A DNA stretch of 64,000 nt from Leptothrix cholodnii SP-6 (GTDB lineage: Bacteria; Pseudomonadota; Gammaproteobacteria; Burkholderiales; Burkholderiaceae_C): positions 496,001 to 560,000 of the forward strand of contig NC_010524.1 of NCBI RefSeq assembly GCF_000019785.1, in the 5' to 3' direction. Positions within the stretch are counted from its first letter, which is position 1. Each line of letters opens with the position of its first letter. This document shows positions 14,510 through 26,306 of this stretch, piece by piece. A program made the translations under genes and the position numbers. The notes below the pieces were generated by a model, which worked only from the letters and a program-made list of their open reading frames with translations, did not search any database and was not told the origin of the DNA.

Positions 14510-14857
14510 ATGAACCTGACGATCAGTGGTCACCACCTTGAAGTAACTCCCGCACTGCGCGAGTACGTACTCACGAAACTGGACCGGGTCACCCGGCATT
14601 TTGATCAAGTGGTGGATGTGAACGTGCTACTGACGGTCGAAAAGCTGAAGGAAAAGGAACGCAGACAGAAAGCGGAAGTGACCTTGCACGTCAAGGGCAA
14701 GGACATCTTTGTCGAGAGCGCGAGCGAAGACCTCTATGCCGCGATCGACCAATTGATGGACAAGCTCGATCGCCAGGTGGTGCGCCACAAGGATCGACTG
14801 CAGGACCATCATCACGAATCGCACAAGCGAACTGACGCCGCCGGCGGAGTCGTTTGA
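14510..14857 (+). CDS. hpf: Ribosome hibernation-promoting factor
   Basis: 115 residues from ATG 14510 behind GGAGG at 14501. It covers the ribosome-associated sigma-54 modulation fold ([20 protein letters not shown] at the start, [20 protein letters not shown] in the middle), without the long C-terminal dimerisation domain, so it is the short type that acts with RMF-like factors. It binds the 30S subunit in stationary phase. It is followed by ptsN and hprK as usual. The usual rpoN is not upstream; corA is there instead. Confidence 0.95.
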   Translation: MNLTISGHHLEVTPALREYVLTKLDRVTRHFDQVVDVNVLLTVEKLKEKERRQKAEVTLHVKGKDIFVESASEDLYAAIDQLMDKLDRQVVRHKDRLQDHHHESHKRTDAAGGVV

Positions 14858-14882
14858 TCGCTTCGCGATAACGCAAGACAGG

Positions 14883-14902
14883 GCCCCGCAAGGGGCTTTG
14901 TT
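14883..14902 (+). terminator. Weak intrinsic terminator after hpf
   Basis: GCCCC (14883-14887) and GGGGC (14892-14896) close a GCAA loop, followed by TTTGTT. The short stem and interrupted T-tract suggest partial termination between hpf and ptsN. Confidence 0.6.
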
Positions 14903-14981
14903 CATTTCGGGAATGAATCGGTCACGCGGTGTTGCCATGCAGCAACCCGTGAACGAACCCCGACCCTTGAGGGGGAAGGCC

Positions 14982-15012
14982 TTGCCGTCGGACGGGGTGT
15001 GATTCCTATAAT
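14982..15012 (+). promoter_or_regulatory. Promoter of ptsN
   Basis: TTGCCG at 14982-14987 and a perfect TATAAT at 15007-15012 with a 19-base spacer, 66 bases before the ptsN ATG. The long spacer is the only weak point. It follows the hpf terminator, so ptsN-hprK can be expressed independently of hpf. Confidence 0.55.
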
Positions 15013-15077
15013 CAAATCTCCTTTGAATATCTGAAGCGCTCGCCAAGGCATCCCGCTCAAACCGGCGCTCGATCCAG

Positions 15078-15548
15078 ATGAACCGTCTCGCCGCCATCCT
15101 GCCCGCCAGCAATGTGCTGGTGCAAGTGGATGCGTCCAGCAAGAAACGCGCATTCGAGCAGGCTGGCTTGCTGTTCGAGAATCAGCACGCGATCGCACGT
15201 GCCACCGTCACCGACAACCTGTTCGCGCGTGAGCGACTGGGCTCGACCGGCCTGGGTCACGGCGTGGCGATTCCGCATGGCCGCATCAAGGGTCTGAAGA
15301 ATCCGCTGGCTGCGGTGCTGCGTGTCGCCCAGCCGATCGCCTTCGAGGCGCCGGATGACGAACAGGTCACCTTGCTGATCTTCCTGCTGGTGCCCGAGGC
15401 GGCCACTCAGCGCCATCTCGAGATCCTGTCCGAGATTGCCGAACTGCTGTCCGACCGCGAGTTGCGCGAACGTCTCAAGACCGAGCCTGATCCGGCCAAG
15501 GTGCACGAGATGATCTCCCGCTGGGAGCCGCTGAAGTCCGTCGCCTGA
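15078..15548 (+). CDS. ptsN: PTS IIA-like nitrogen-regulatory protein
   Basis: 156 residues of the EIIA-Ntr fold. The phosphorylated His67 lies in [12 protein letters not shown]. The protein accepts phosphate from NPr/EI-Ntr and regulates potassium transport and nitrogen/carbon balance. It is followed 58 bases later by hprK, whose product phosphorylates the partner HPr, so the two genes form the regulatory PTS branch. The domain is full length. Confidence 0.95.
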   Translation: MNRLAAILPASNVLVQVDASSKKRAFEQAGLLFENQHAIARATVTDNLFARERLGSTGLGHGVAIPHGRIKGLKNPLAAVLRVAQPIAFEAPDDEQVTLLIFLLVPEAATQRHLEILSEIAELLSDRELRERLKTEPDPAKVHEMISRWEPLKSVA

Positions 15549-15606
15549 TGCCGTTGCGTCAGCGCGGCCGGATGTCGACACCGAGCGCCGTTGTCGGAGT
15601 GCGTGC

Positions 15607-16584
15607 TTGAAACCGACCGTCATCAGCGCCGATGCCCTGTTCGACGCCCATCGTGCGGCGCTCAAGTGGGAATGGATCGCCGGCCACGCGCACCCCGAGC
15701 GGCGTTTCGATGAAGTCGCCGTGCGCGATGCGCAGTCTGCAGCCGATCTGGTCGGCTACCTCAACTACATCCATCCTTACCGCGTGCAGATCGTCGGTCG
15801 CCGCGAGGTGCGTTACCTGCAGCCTGGCGACGCAAGTGGCGACAACCCGGTCGAACTGCAAGAAAAGCGCATCTCGCGCATCGTGACGCTCGAGCCGCCG
15901 GTCCTGGTGGTCGCCGACGGCTGCACGCCGCCCGACCGGCTGGTGGCGATGTGCGAGCGGGCCGACATCCCGCTGTTCTGCACCGAGGACTCCGCCGGCC
16001 ACGTGATCGACGTGCTGCGCGGCTACCTCAGCCAGCATTTCGCCGAACGCACCTCGCGTCACGGCGTGTTCATGGACATCCTCGGTCTCGGCGTGCTGCT
16101 CACCGGCGAGTCGGGCCTGGGCAAGAGCGAACTCGGCCTGGAACTGATCTCGCGCGGCCACGGCCTGGTGGCCGACGACGTGGTCGATCTGTTCCGCGTC
16201 TCGCAGGCCGCCATCGAAGGGCGCTGCCCCGAACTGCTGCGCAACCTGCTCGAGGTGCGCGGCATCGGCCTGCTCGACATCCGCGCCATCTTTGGCGAGA
16301 CGGCGGTGCGCCGCAAGATGCGGCTCAAGCTGATCGTGCACCTGGTGCGCAAGGAAACGCTCGACCGCGACTTCGAGCGGCTGCCCTACGAGCCGCTGTT
16401 CGAGGACATCCTCGGCATGCCGGTGCGCAAGGTCGTGATCGCCGTCGATGCCGGCCGCAACCTGGCCGTGCTGGTCGAGGCGGCGGTGCGCAACACCGTG
16501 CTGCAGCTGCGTGGCATCGACACCTACCGCGACTTCATCCAGCGCCACCGCGACCTGATGGACAGCGGCGACTCCGGTCTCTGA
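15607..16584 (+). CDS. hprK: HPr kinase/phosphorylase
   Basis: 325 residues. The N-terminal HPrK domain is followed by the kinase domain with the P-loop GESGLGKS (167-174), His152 just before it, and the signature [19 protein letters not shown]. It phosphorylates and dephosphorylates HPr on Ser. The start is the rare codon TTG at 15607, supported by GGAG at 15596-15599; the GTG codons just upstream are out of frame. RapZ, the usual next gene, is absent; the convergent fur follows. Confidence 0.94.
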   Translation: MKPTVISADALFDAHRAALKWEWIAGHAHPERRFDEVAVRDAQSAADLVGYLNYIHPYRVQIVGRREVRYLQPGDASGDNPVELQEKRISRIVTLEPPVLVVADGCTPPDRLVAMCERADIPLFCTEDSAGHVIDVLRGYLSQHFAERTSRHGVFMDILGLGVLLTGESGLGKSELGLELISRGHGLVADDVVDLFRVSQAAIEGRCPELLRNLLEVRGIGLLDIRAIFGETAVRRKMRLKLIVHLVRKETLDRDFERLPYEPLFEDILGMPVRKVVIAVDAGRNLAVLVEAAVRNTVLQLRGIDTYRDFIQRHRDLMDSGDSGL

Positions 16585-16620
16585 ACTGCGCGGCGGACCG
16601 GGCGCGTGACCCGGAGAACG

Positions 16621-17052
16621 TCACTTCGAGTGACGGTGCGGGCAGGCGTCCTTGGTGCAGTGGGCGTAGAGCGCCAGCGAATGCTCCTGCAGCCTGAAAC
16701 CGCGTTCGGTGGCGATCTCGCGCTGGCGCAGTTCGATCTGCGGGTCGAAGAACTCCTCGACCCGGCTGCAGTCCATGCACACGAGGTGATCGTGGTGCTG
16801 GCCCTCGTTGAGTTCGAAGATCGACTTGCCGCTCTCGAAGTGGTTGCGCGACAGGATGCCGGCCTGCTCGAACTGCATCAGCACGCGGTAGACCGTGGCC
16901 AGGCCGATGTCCGAGCCGTCGGCCAGCAGCAGCTTGAACACGTCCTCGGCCGTCATGTGGCGCTCTTGGGCGCGCTGGAAGATCTCAAGGATCTTGATGC
17001 GCGGCAAAGTGGCCTTCAGGCCCGAGCTCTTGAGTTCATCCGCGTTGGTCAT
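16621..17052 (-). CDS. fur: Ferric uptake regulator
   Basis: 143 residues with a winged-helix N-terminus (LPRIKILEIFQ ... IGLATVYRVLMQFEQAGIL) and a metal-binding dimerisation domain (HHDHLVCMDCSRVEEFFD, with a final CTKDACPH). It represses iron uptake genes when loaded with Fe2+. It is divergent from bamE, a standard arrangement in beta- and gammaproteobacteria. A 7-bp perfect hairpin, CGTCACT/AGTGACG at 16619-16635, overlaps its stop codon but lacks a T-tract. Confidence 0.97.
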   Translation of the reverse strand: MTNADELKSSGLKATLPRIKILEIFQRAQERHMTAEDVFKLLLADGSDIGLATVYRVLMQFEQAGILSRNHFESGKSIFELNEGQHHDHLVCMDCSRVEEFFDPQIELRQREIATERGFRLQEHSLALYAHCTKDACPHRHSK

Positions 17053-17160
17053 GGGGGGCAGGAAAGGGTCTGGAACGGGGCGCGCTGGCTGGGCCTCGCT
17101 AGAATCCGCGCATCATATCGGCATGTGCCCCCCATCCTGGCACCGGCAAAAAATACCACC

Positions 17161-17709
17161 ATGGCTCTCGTGTCCAGGCTTTTTGCGCGGTCCGCAACCG
17201 GTGCGCTGACGTTGCTCGCGCTGGCGGGCTGTTCCACCAACACCGACCGCAATCTCCTCGGCGTCATCACGCCCTACCGCATGGAAGTGGTCCAGGGCAA
17301 CGTCGTCACGCAGGAGATGGCCGCGCAACTGCGCAACGGCCTGACGCGCGAGCAGGTGCGCTCGCTGCTCGGCTCGCCCTTGCTGATGGACATCTTCCAC
17401 GCCGACCGCTGGGACTATGTCTTCACCATCCGCCGCCAGGGCACCGCGCCCCAGCAGCGCCGCGTGACGATCCTGTTCGACAAGGACCGTGTCGCCAGCT
17501 TCGAGGCCGCGCAGCTGCCGTCCGAGCGCGAATTCGTCGATTCGATCGACGCCAGCAAGGTCGAGCGGCGTGCCCAGCCGCTGGCCTTGAGCGACGACCA
17601 GTTGCGGGCCCTGCCCTTGCCGCAGCCGTCCAAGGCCGCGGCGCCGTCCGTCGGTGCCAGTGGCCCGCTGCGCAACTATCCGCCCCTCGAACCCATCCTG
17701 GCTCGCTGA
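17161..17709 (+). CDS. bamE: Outer membrane protein assembly factor BamE
   Basis: 182 residues. A lipoprotein signal peptide ends in LAGC near residue 22. The SmpA/OmlA domain follows ([19 protein letters not shown], then [20 protein letters not shown] and [11 protein letters not shown]). It is a lipid-anchored outer-membrane part of the BAM complex that inserts beta-barrels. The C-terminus carries a Pro/Ala-rich extension beyond the core domain. ATG 17161 is the first that leaves a complete signal peptide. It is 11 bases upstream of dapB. Confidence 0.95.
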   Translation: MALVSRLFARSATGALTLLALAGCSTNTDRNLLGVITPYRMEVVQGNVVTQEMAAQLRNGLTREQVRSLLGSPLLMDIFHADRWDYVFTIRRQGTAPQQRRVTILFDKDRVASFEAAQLPSEREFVDSIDASKVERRAQPLALSDDQLRALPLPQPSKAAAPSVGASGPLRNYPPLEPILAR

Positions 17710-17720
17710 GCCCTGCGCCG

Positions 17721-18530
17721 ATGACCGCTACCCTTCCTATCGCCGTGGCCGGCTGCACCGGCCGCATGGGCCACATGCTGATCGAGGCCGTGCTCGCCGC
17801 CGACGACTGCCGCCTGGCCGGCGCGCTCGATCGCCCCGGCAGCCCCGCCGTCGGACACGATGCGACGGCCTTCCTGGGCCAGGCCTCGGGCGTGCTGGTG
17901 GCTTCGGATCTGCACGCGGGTCTCAAGGACGCACGCTTCCTGATCGACTTCACCCGCCCCGAAGGCACGATGGCCCACCTCGCGGTGTGCCGTGAGCTGG
18001 GCGTGAAGATGATCATCGGCACCACCGGCTTCACCGACGAGCAGAAGGCACAGATCGAAGCCGCATCGAACGACATCGCCATCATGATGGCGCCCAACAT
18101 GAGCGTCGGTGTCAACGTCGTGCTGCGCCTGCTCGACATGGCCGCGCGCGCGCTCGACCAGGGCTACGACATCGAGATCGTCGAGGCCCACCACCGCCAC
18201 AAGGTCGACGCCCCCAGCGGCACCGCCTTGAAGATGGGCGAGGTCGTCGCCGCCGCGCTCGGCCGTGACCTGAAAGACTGCGCCGTCTACGGCCGCGAAG
18301 GTGTCACCGGCGAACGCGACCCGTCGACCATCGGCTTCGCCACCGTGCGTGGCGGCGACGTGGTCGGCGACCACACGGTGATGTTCATGGGCACCGGCGA
18401 GCGCATCGAGATCACGCACAAGTCGTCCAGCCGCTCCACCTACGCGCAGGGCAGCCTGCGTGCGGCGCGGTTCCTGGCCGGTCGCTCGCATGGCCTGTTC
18501 GGCATGGACGACGTGCTCGGCCTGGCCTGA
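17721..18530 (+). CDS. dapB: 4-hydroxy-tetrahydrodipicolinate reductase
   Basis: 269 residues. It has an N-terminal NAD(P)-binding motif ([11 protein letters not shown]) and the catalytic and substrate-binding stretch [20 protein letters not shown] with the His-His and Lys residues. It carries out the second committed step of diaminopimelate/lysine synthesis, feeding peptidoglycan. It is full length and probably co-transcribed with bamE and the exbBD pair. Confidence 0.97.
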   Translation: MTATLPIAVAGCTGRMGHMLIEAVLAADDCRLAGALDRPGSPAVGHDATAFLGQASGVLVASDLHAGLKDARFLIDFTRPEGTMAHLAVCRELGVKMIIGTTGFTDEQKAQIEAASNDIAIMMAPNMSVGVNVVLRLLDMAARALDQGYDIEIVEAHHRHKVDAPSGTALKMGEVVAAALGRDLKDCAVYGREGVTGERDPSTIGFATVRGGDVVGDHTVMFMGTGERIEITHKSSSRSTYAQGSLRAARFLAGRSHGLFGMDDVLGLA

Positions 18531-18542
18531 CCACGCCGCGCC

Positions 18543-19666
<1,124 letters not shown>

Positions 19667-19744
19667 CGACGATAATCCGCCTCTTTCGCCTCCCAGGCCG
19701 GCCGCCCGATCGGGTCGAACCGGCCCCGACGTAGTGCCCGCGCC

Positions 19745-22408
19745 ATGAACGAAAAGTACGATCCCGCCGCCATCGAATCCGCCGCCCATGCGCAGTGGGT
19801 CGCGGCCGATGCCTACCGCGTCGACGAAAACGCCCGCGACAGCCAGGGCCAGCTCAAGCCCAAGTTCTACGCCTGCTCGATGCTGCCGTACCCCAGCGGC
19901 AAGCTGCACATGGGCCACGTGCGCAACTACACCATCAACGACATGCTCACGCGCCAGCTGCGCATGAAGGGCATGAACGTGCTGATGCCGATGGGCTGGG
20001 ATGCCTTCGGCCTGCCGGCCGAAAACGCCGCGCTCAAGAACAGCGTGCCGCCCGAAAAATGGACGCGCGAGAACATCGCCACCATGAAGGGCCAGATGCT
20101 GGCGATGGGCCTGGCGATCGACTGGAGCCGCGAGGTCGCCACCTGCGACCCGACCTACTACAAATGGAACCAGTGGCTGTTCCTGAAGATGCTCGAAGCC
20201 GGCATCGCCGAGCGCCGCACCCAGGTCGTCAACTGGGACCCGGTCGACCAGACCGTGCTGGCCAACGAGCAGGTCATCGACGGCCGCGGCTGGCGTTCGG
20301 GCGCGCTGGTCGAGAAGCGTGAGATCCCGGGCTACTACCTCAACATCGTCAAGTACGCCGATGAGTTGCTCGGCGCGGTGGCCAATCCGGAAGATCCGAA
20401 CTACCTGTCGGGTTGGCCCGAGCGCGTGCGCCTGATGCAGGAGAACTGGATCGGCAAGAGCGAGGGCGTGCGTTTCGCCTTCCCGCACCAGATCGCGGGC
20501 GCCGACGGTGAGCTGATCCAGGGCGGCAAGCTCTACGTCTTCACGACCCGCGCCGACACCATCATGGGCGTGACCTTCTGCGCCGTGGCGCCGGAGCATC
20601 CGCTGGCTGCACACGCCGCGGCGACGAACCCGGCGCTGGCCGCGTTCATCGCCGAATGTGCGCATGGCGGCACCACCGAAGCCGAACTCGCCACGCAGGA
20701 GAAGAAGGGCCTGCCCACGGGCCTGTTCGTGACGCACCCGCTGACGGGCGCGCAGGTCGAGGTCTGGGTCGGCAACTACGTGCTGATGAGCTACGGCGAC
20801 GGTGCCGTGATGGGCGTGCCGGCGCACGACGAGCGCGATTTCGCGTTCGCCAAGAAATACGGCATCTCGATCCGGCAGGTCGTGCAGGCCGAAGGCCAGA
20901 CCTTCAGCCTCGACGGCTGGGCCGACTGGTACGGCGACAAGCAGCGCGCGGTGTGCGTCAACTCGGGTCTGCTCGACGGACTGCCGTACAAGGAGGCCGT
21001 TTCCAAGGTCGCCGAACTCGTCGGCGCTCAGGGCCTGGGCGAGAAGAAAACCACCTGGCGCCTGCGCGACTGGGGCATCAGCCGCCAGCGTTACTGGGGC
21101 ACGCCGATCCCGATCATCCATTGCGACGATTGCGGCTCGGTGCCGGTGCCCGAGAAGGATCTGCCGGTCGTGCTGCCGATCGACTGCGTGCCCGATGGCA
21201 GCGGCAATCCGCTCAAGAAGCGCACCGACTTCCTGAACGTCGCCTGCCCCTGCTGCGGCAAGCCCGCGCAGCGCGAGACCGACACGATGGACACCTTCGT
21301 GGACAGCTCGTGGTACTTCATGCGCTATTGCGACGCCCGCAACAGCGAACAGATGGTCGCCGGCGGCACCGACTACTGGATGCCGATGGACCAGTACATC
21401 GGCGGCATCGAACACGCGATCCTGCACCTGCTGTACGCGCGCTTCTGGACCAAGGTGATGCGCGACCTGGGTCTGGTGAAGGTCAACGAACCCTTCACCA
21501 AGCTGCTCACGCAAGGCATGGTGCTCAACCACATCTACTCGCGCCGCACCGACAAGGGTGGCATCGAGTACTTCTGGCCGCACGAGGTCGAGAACGTGTT
21601 CGACGCCGGCGGCAAGGTCACCGGCGCCAAGCTCAAGAGCGACGGCTCGGCGGTGGATTACGGCGGCATCGGCACGATGTCGAAGTCCAAGAACAACGGC
21701 GTCGATCCGCAGGACCTGATCAACCAGTACGGCGCCGACACGGCCCGGCTGTTCGTGATGTTCGCGTCGCCGCCCGAGCAGACGCTGGAGTGGAACGACG
21801 CCGGCGTCGAAGGCGCGCACCGTTTCCTCAAGCGCGTGTGGGGCTTCGGCGTCAAGCAGGCCGAGTTGCTGAAGGGCGCGACCGAGGTCGGCGCCGAGCT
21901 GTCGGGTGATGCCAAGGCGCTGCGCCGCGAGGTGCATCTGGTGCTCAGGCAGGTCAGCTACGACTACGAGCGCATGCAGTACAACACGGTGGTCAGCGGC
22001 TCGATGAAGCTGCTCAACGCGCTCGAGGCCTACAAGCACGACGGCAGCGCCGGCAGCGCGGCCGTGTTGCGCGAAGGTTATTCGGTGCTGCTGCGCGGCC
22101 TGTATCCGGCCTGCCCGCACATCACGCATCACCTGTGGTCCGAACTCGGTTATGCCGCCAAGCTGGGCGACCTGCTCGACGCGCCGTGGCCCGAGGTCGT
22201 CGAAGCCGCGCTGGTGCAGGACGAGATCGAGCTGGTGCTGCAGGTCAACGGCAAGACGCGCGGTTCGATCAAGGTGCCCGCCGCAGCCGACAAGGCCGCG
22301 ATCGAGGCGGCCGCTGCGGCCAGCGCCGAGGTTGCCAAGTTCGCCGACGGCAAGCCGATCAGGAAGTTGATCGTGGTGCCGGGCCGCCTCGTCAACGTGG
22401 TGGTGTGA
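19745..22408 (+). CDS. leuS: Leucyl-tRNA synthetase
   Basis: 887 residues, normal length. The class I signature HMGH in [20 protein letters not shown], the CP1 editing domain (for example [11 protein letters not shown] and [17 protein letters not shown]) and the MSKSKNNG motif (the KMSKS equivalent) are present. A zinc-type Cys cluster is visible at CPCCGKP. It charges tRNA-Leu. The antisense strand has a very long open frame that is a GC-skew shadow. It overlaps lptE by four bases. Confidence 0.98.
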   Translation: MNEKYDPAAIESAAHAQWVAADAYRVDENARDSQGQLKPKFYACSMLPYPSGKLHMGHVRNYTINDMLTRQLRMKGMNVLMPMGWDAFGLPAENAALKNSVPPEKWTRENIATMKGQMLAMGLAIDWSREVATCDPTYYKWNQWLFLKMLEAGIAERRTQVVNWDPVDQTVLANEQVIDGRGWRSGALVEKREIPGYYLNIVKYADELLGAVANPEDPNYLSGWPERVRLMQENWIGKSEGVRFAFPHQIAGADGELIQGGKLYVFTTRADTIMGVTFCAVAPEHPLAAHAAATNPALAAFIAECAHGGTTEAELATQEKKGLPTGLFVTHPLTGAQVEVWVGNYVLMSYGDGAVMGVPAHDERDFAFAKKYGISIRQVVQAEGQTFSLDGWADWYGDKQRAVCVNSGLLDGLPYKEAVSKVAELVGAQGLGEKKTTWRLRDWGISRQRYWGTPIPIIHCDDCGSVPVPEKDLPVVLPIDCVPDGSGNPLKKRTDFLNVACPCCGKPAQRETDTMDTFVDSSWYFMRYCDARNSEQMVAGGTDYWMPMDQYIGGIEHAILHLLYARFWTKVMRDLGLVKVNEPFTKLLTQGMVLNHIYSRRTDKGGIEYFWPHEVENVFDAGGKVTGAKLKSDGSAVDYGGIGTMSKSKNNGVDPQDLINQYGADTARLFVMFASPPEQTLEWNDAGVEGAHRFLKRVWGFGVKQAELLKGATEVGAELSGDAKALRREVHLVLRQVSYDYERMQYNTVVSGSMKLLNALEAYKHDGSAGSAAVLREGYSVLLRGLYPACPHITHHLWSELGYAAKLGDLLDAPWPEVVEAALVQDEIELVLQVNGKTRGSIKVPAAADKAAIEAAAAASAEVAKFADGKPIRKLIVVPGRLVNVVV

Positions 22409-22977
22409 GCACGGCCCCGTTCGATCGCGCGCCGCGCCGGCGCCTGCTGGTGCGGGCCGGTGCGGCCGGTGCGGCCGGTGCGCTGCTCGCGGCGCTGGCG
22501 GGCTGCGGCTTCCAGCTGCGCCGCCCGCCCGAGCTGCAGCTCAAGCGCATCCATCTGAAGGGTTTCGATCGCTATTCGTCGATGGCCGACGAGTTGCGCC
22601 GCCAGCTGCGCCTGAGCCCCGGTGCGCAGCTGGTCGAAGCTGCCGGCGAGGCCGACGCGGTGCTCGAAGCGATCGTCGACACGTCCGGTCGGGTGGTGGC
22701 CGCCTCCACCGCCGCCGGTCAGGTGCGCGAGCTGACCTTGCGCGCCGCCTTGCGTTTCCGTGTGCTGGACGCTGCCGGCCGCGAACTGCTCGGCCCGACC
22801 GAACTCGCCCAGAGCCGCGACATGAGCTACGCCGAAAACGACGCGCTGGCCAAGGAAAACGAGGCCCAGCTGCTGTTGCGCAACATGCATGGCGACATCG
22901 CCAACCAGGTGCTGCGGCGCCTGGCCGCGCTGGCACCCGCTGCCGCGCCGGCCTCGGCCGCGTCTGCCGCTCGCTGA
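22405..22977 (+). CDS. lptE: LPS-assembly lipoprotein LptE
   Basis: 190 residues from GTG 22405, overlapping the leuS stop (GTGTGA). An Arg-rich start ([11 protein letters not shown]) and a lipobox LAGC near residue 32 precede the LptE domain ([39 protein letters not shown]). It sits inside the LptD barrel at the outer membrane and helps export lipopolysaccharide. The order leuS-lptE-holA is the standard one. Confidence 0.93.
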   Translation: MSTAPFDRAPRRRLLVRAGAAGAAGALLAALAGCGFQLRRPPELQLKRIHLKGFDRYSSMADELRRQLRLSPGAQLVEAAGEADAVLEAIVDTSGRVVAASTAAGQVRELTLRAALRFRVLDAAGRELLGPTELAQSRDMSYAENDALAKENEAQLLLRNMHGDIANQVLRRLAALAPAAAPASAASAAR

Positions 22978-22986
22978 GGCCGCGCC

Positions 22987-24075
22987 GTGCAACTGCGCTC
23001 CGATCAGCTCGGCGCCGCCCTGCAGCGCGGCTTGCGCCCGCTCTACGTGATCCACGGCGACGAGCCGCTGCTGGCGCAGGAAGCCGCCGACCTGATCCGC
23101 GCCGCCGCCCGCAAGGCCGGCCACACCGAGCGCAGCGTGTACACCGTCGCCGGTGCGCATTTCGACTGGTCGGGCCTGCTCGGCGAGGCCCAGGCGCTGA
23201 GCCTGTTCGCCGACAAGCGACTGATCGAGATCCGCATCCCCGGCGGCAAGCCCGGCAAGGACGGCTCGGAGGCGCTGCAGCGTTACGTCGAGACGCTGTC
23301 GGACGACAACATCACGCTGATCGTGCTGCCGCGGCTGGACCGCACCCAGCTCGCCAGCGCCTGGTTCACCGCGCTCGACGGCGCCGGTGCGAGCGTGCGG
23401 GTCGACCCGATCGAGCGCCGCGCGCTGCCGCAGTGGATCGCCCAGCGGCTGGCGGCGCAGCAGCAGCGCGTCGAGGACGGCGAGCCCGGCCAGCGCTGCC
23501 TGGCGTTTTTTGCCGACTGCATCGAGGGCAACCTGTTGGCCGCGCACCAGGAGATCAGCAAGCTCGGGCTGCTCCATCCGCCGGGCGTGCTGACCTTCGA
23601 GCAGGTCGAGGGCGCGGTGCTGAACGTCGCGCGCTACGACGTCTTCAAGCTCGGCGAGTCGGTGCTGGCCGGCCAGGTGGCGCGCGCGCTGCGCATGCTC
23701 GAGGGCCTGCAGGCCGAGGGCGAAGCCGCCGTGCTGGTGCACTGGACCTTGAGCGAAGACCTGCGCTCGCTCGCGCGCGTGCAGGCGGCGCTGCAGCAGG
23801 GCCGGCCGCTGCCGATGGCCTTGCGCGAGGCGCGGGTCTGGGGCGTCAAGGAAAAGCTCTTCGAGCGCATCGTGCCCGGCCTGTCCACCGAGCGGCTGGC
23901 CGAGCTGATCGCCGCCGCCCACCTGTGCGACGGCATCGTCAAGGGCCTGCGCGCACCGGGCTGGCCGCAGGATCCGTGGGCCGCCTTGCAGCGCCTGCTG
24001 CTGATGACCATCGACGCGCTGCCGGGGCAGGGCGGCGGCGCCAAGACCGCCGCGCGGCTGGCCCTGCGCGCCTGA
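22987..24075 (+). CDS. holA: DNA polymerase III subunit delta
   Basis: 362 residues from GTG 22987. It has the AAA-like fold of the clamp-loader delta subunit: RPLYVIHGDEPLLAQEAADL at the start, then LSLFADKRLIEIRIPGGKPG and FFADCIEGNLLAAHQEISKL. It opens the beta clamp. The length matches the family. It is nine bases downstream of lptE and the last gene before the groESL promoter. Confidence 0.95.
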   Translation: MQLRSDQLGAALQRGLRPLYVIHGDEPLLAQEAADLIRAAARKAGHTERSVYTVAGAHFDWSGLLGEAQALSLFADKRLIEIRIPGGKPGKDGSEALQRYVETLSDDNITLIVLPRLDRTQLASAWFTALDGAGASVRVDPIERRALPQWIAQRLAAQQQRVEDGEPGQRCLAFFADCIEGNLLAAHQEISKLGLLHPPGVLTFEQVEGAVLNVARYDVFKLGESVLAGQVARALRMLEGLQAEGEAAVLVHWTLSEDLRSLARVQAALQQGRPLPMALREARVWGVKEKLFERIVPGLSTERLAELIAAAHLCDGIVKGLRAPGWPQDPWAALQRLLLMTIDALPGQGGGAKTAARLALRA

Positions 24076-24115
24076 TCGCGGCGCACGTGCCCACACAAAT
24101 CGTGCGGGCGCCCCT

Positions 24116-24144
24116 CTTGAAACGCGGCGGACCGTTCCTATAAT
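24116..24144 (+). promoter_or_regulatory. groESL promoter (sigma-32/sigma-70 overlapping)
   Basis: CTTGAAA at 24116-24122 and CCTATAAT at 24137-24144. Read as sigma-70 it is TTGAAA-16-TATAAT; read as sigma-32 the CTTGAAA box lies 14 bases before CCTATAAT. Both readings predict a start near 24151, immediately before the CIRCE element. Confidence 0.75.
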
Positions 24145-24153
24145 CTGTTTTCG

Positions 24154-24180
24154 TTAGCACTCGCCGGTGGTGAGTGCTAG
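24154..24180. promoter_or_regulatory. CIRCE operator for HrcA
   Basis: TTAGCACTC (24154-24162), nine bases, GAGTGCTAG (24172-24180). It matches the CIRCE consensus TTAGCACTC-N9-GAGTGCTAA except for the last base. It lies at the transcription start and in the leader of groESL, where HrcA represses in the absence of heat stress. Confidence 0.95.
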
Positions 24181-24249
24181 TGGTCCAGGCTCCCGTCCAA
24201 GGGGCCGGACGCCCCACCCGAATCCAGCTCAGCCTACCTAGGAGATGCA

Positions 24250-24540
24250 ATGAAGCTTCGTCCCCTGCACGATCGCGTGATCGTCAAGCGCCTTGAACAA
24301 GAAACCAAGACCGCATCGGGCATCGTCATCCCCGACAACGCCGCCGAAAAGCCTGACCAAGGCGAAGTGCTGGCCGTCGGCCCGGGCAAGCGCAATGACA
24401 AGGGTGATTTCGTCGCCCTGAACGTGGCCGTCGGTGACCGCGTCCTGTTCGGCAAGTACAGCGGCCAGACCGTCAAGGTCGACGGCGACGAACTGCTCGT
24501 GATGCGCGAAGAAGACCTCTTCGCCGTGGTCGGCAAGTAA
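24250..24540 (+). CDS. groES: Co-chaperonin GroES
   Basis: 96 residues, standard length. The N-terminus [18 protein letters not shown], the mobile loop ([20 protein letters not shown]) and the [20 protein letters not shown] end are all canonical. It caps the GroEL cavity. AGGAG lies directly upstream. It is controlled by the CIRCE and dual promoter and co-transcribed with groEL 45 bases downstream. Confidence 0.99.
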   Translation: MKLRPLHDRVIVKRLEQETKTASGIVIPDNAAEKPDQGEVLAVGPGKRNDKGDFVALNVAVGDRVLFGKYSGQTVKVDGDELLVMREEDLFAVVGK

Positions 24541-26235
<1,695 letters not shown>

Positions 26236-26269
26236 TGTCCGCCGTCTGAGCACGGCTCAGGCAAGTGAG

Positions 26270-26300
26270 AAGGGCCGCGGTGACGCGGCCCTTTTTTATT
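26270..26300 (+). terminator. Intrinsic terminator of groESL
   Basis: A 10-bp stem, AAGGGCCGCG (26270-26279) with CGCGGCCCTT (26284-26293), closes a GTGA loop and is followed by a T-run to 26297. It sits 35 bases after the groEL stop and just before the convergent gene, whose transcripts it may also end. Confidence 0.93.
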
Positions 26301-26306
26301 GTCCGG

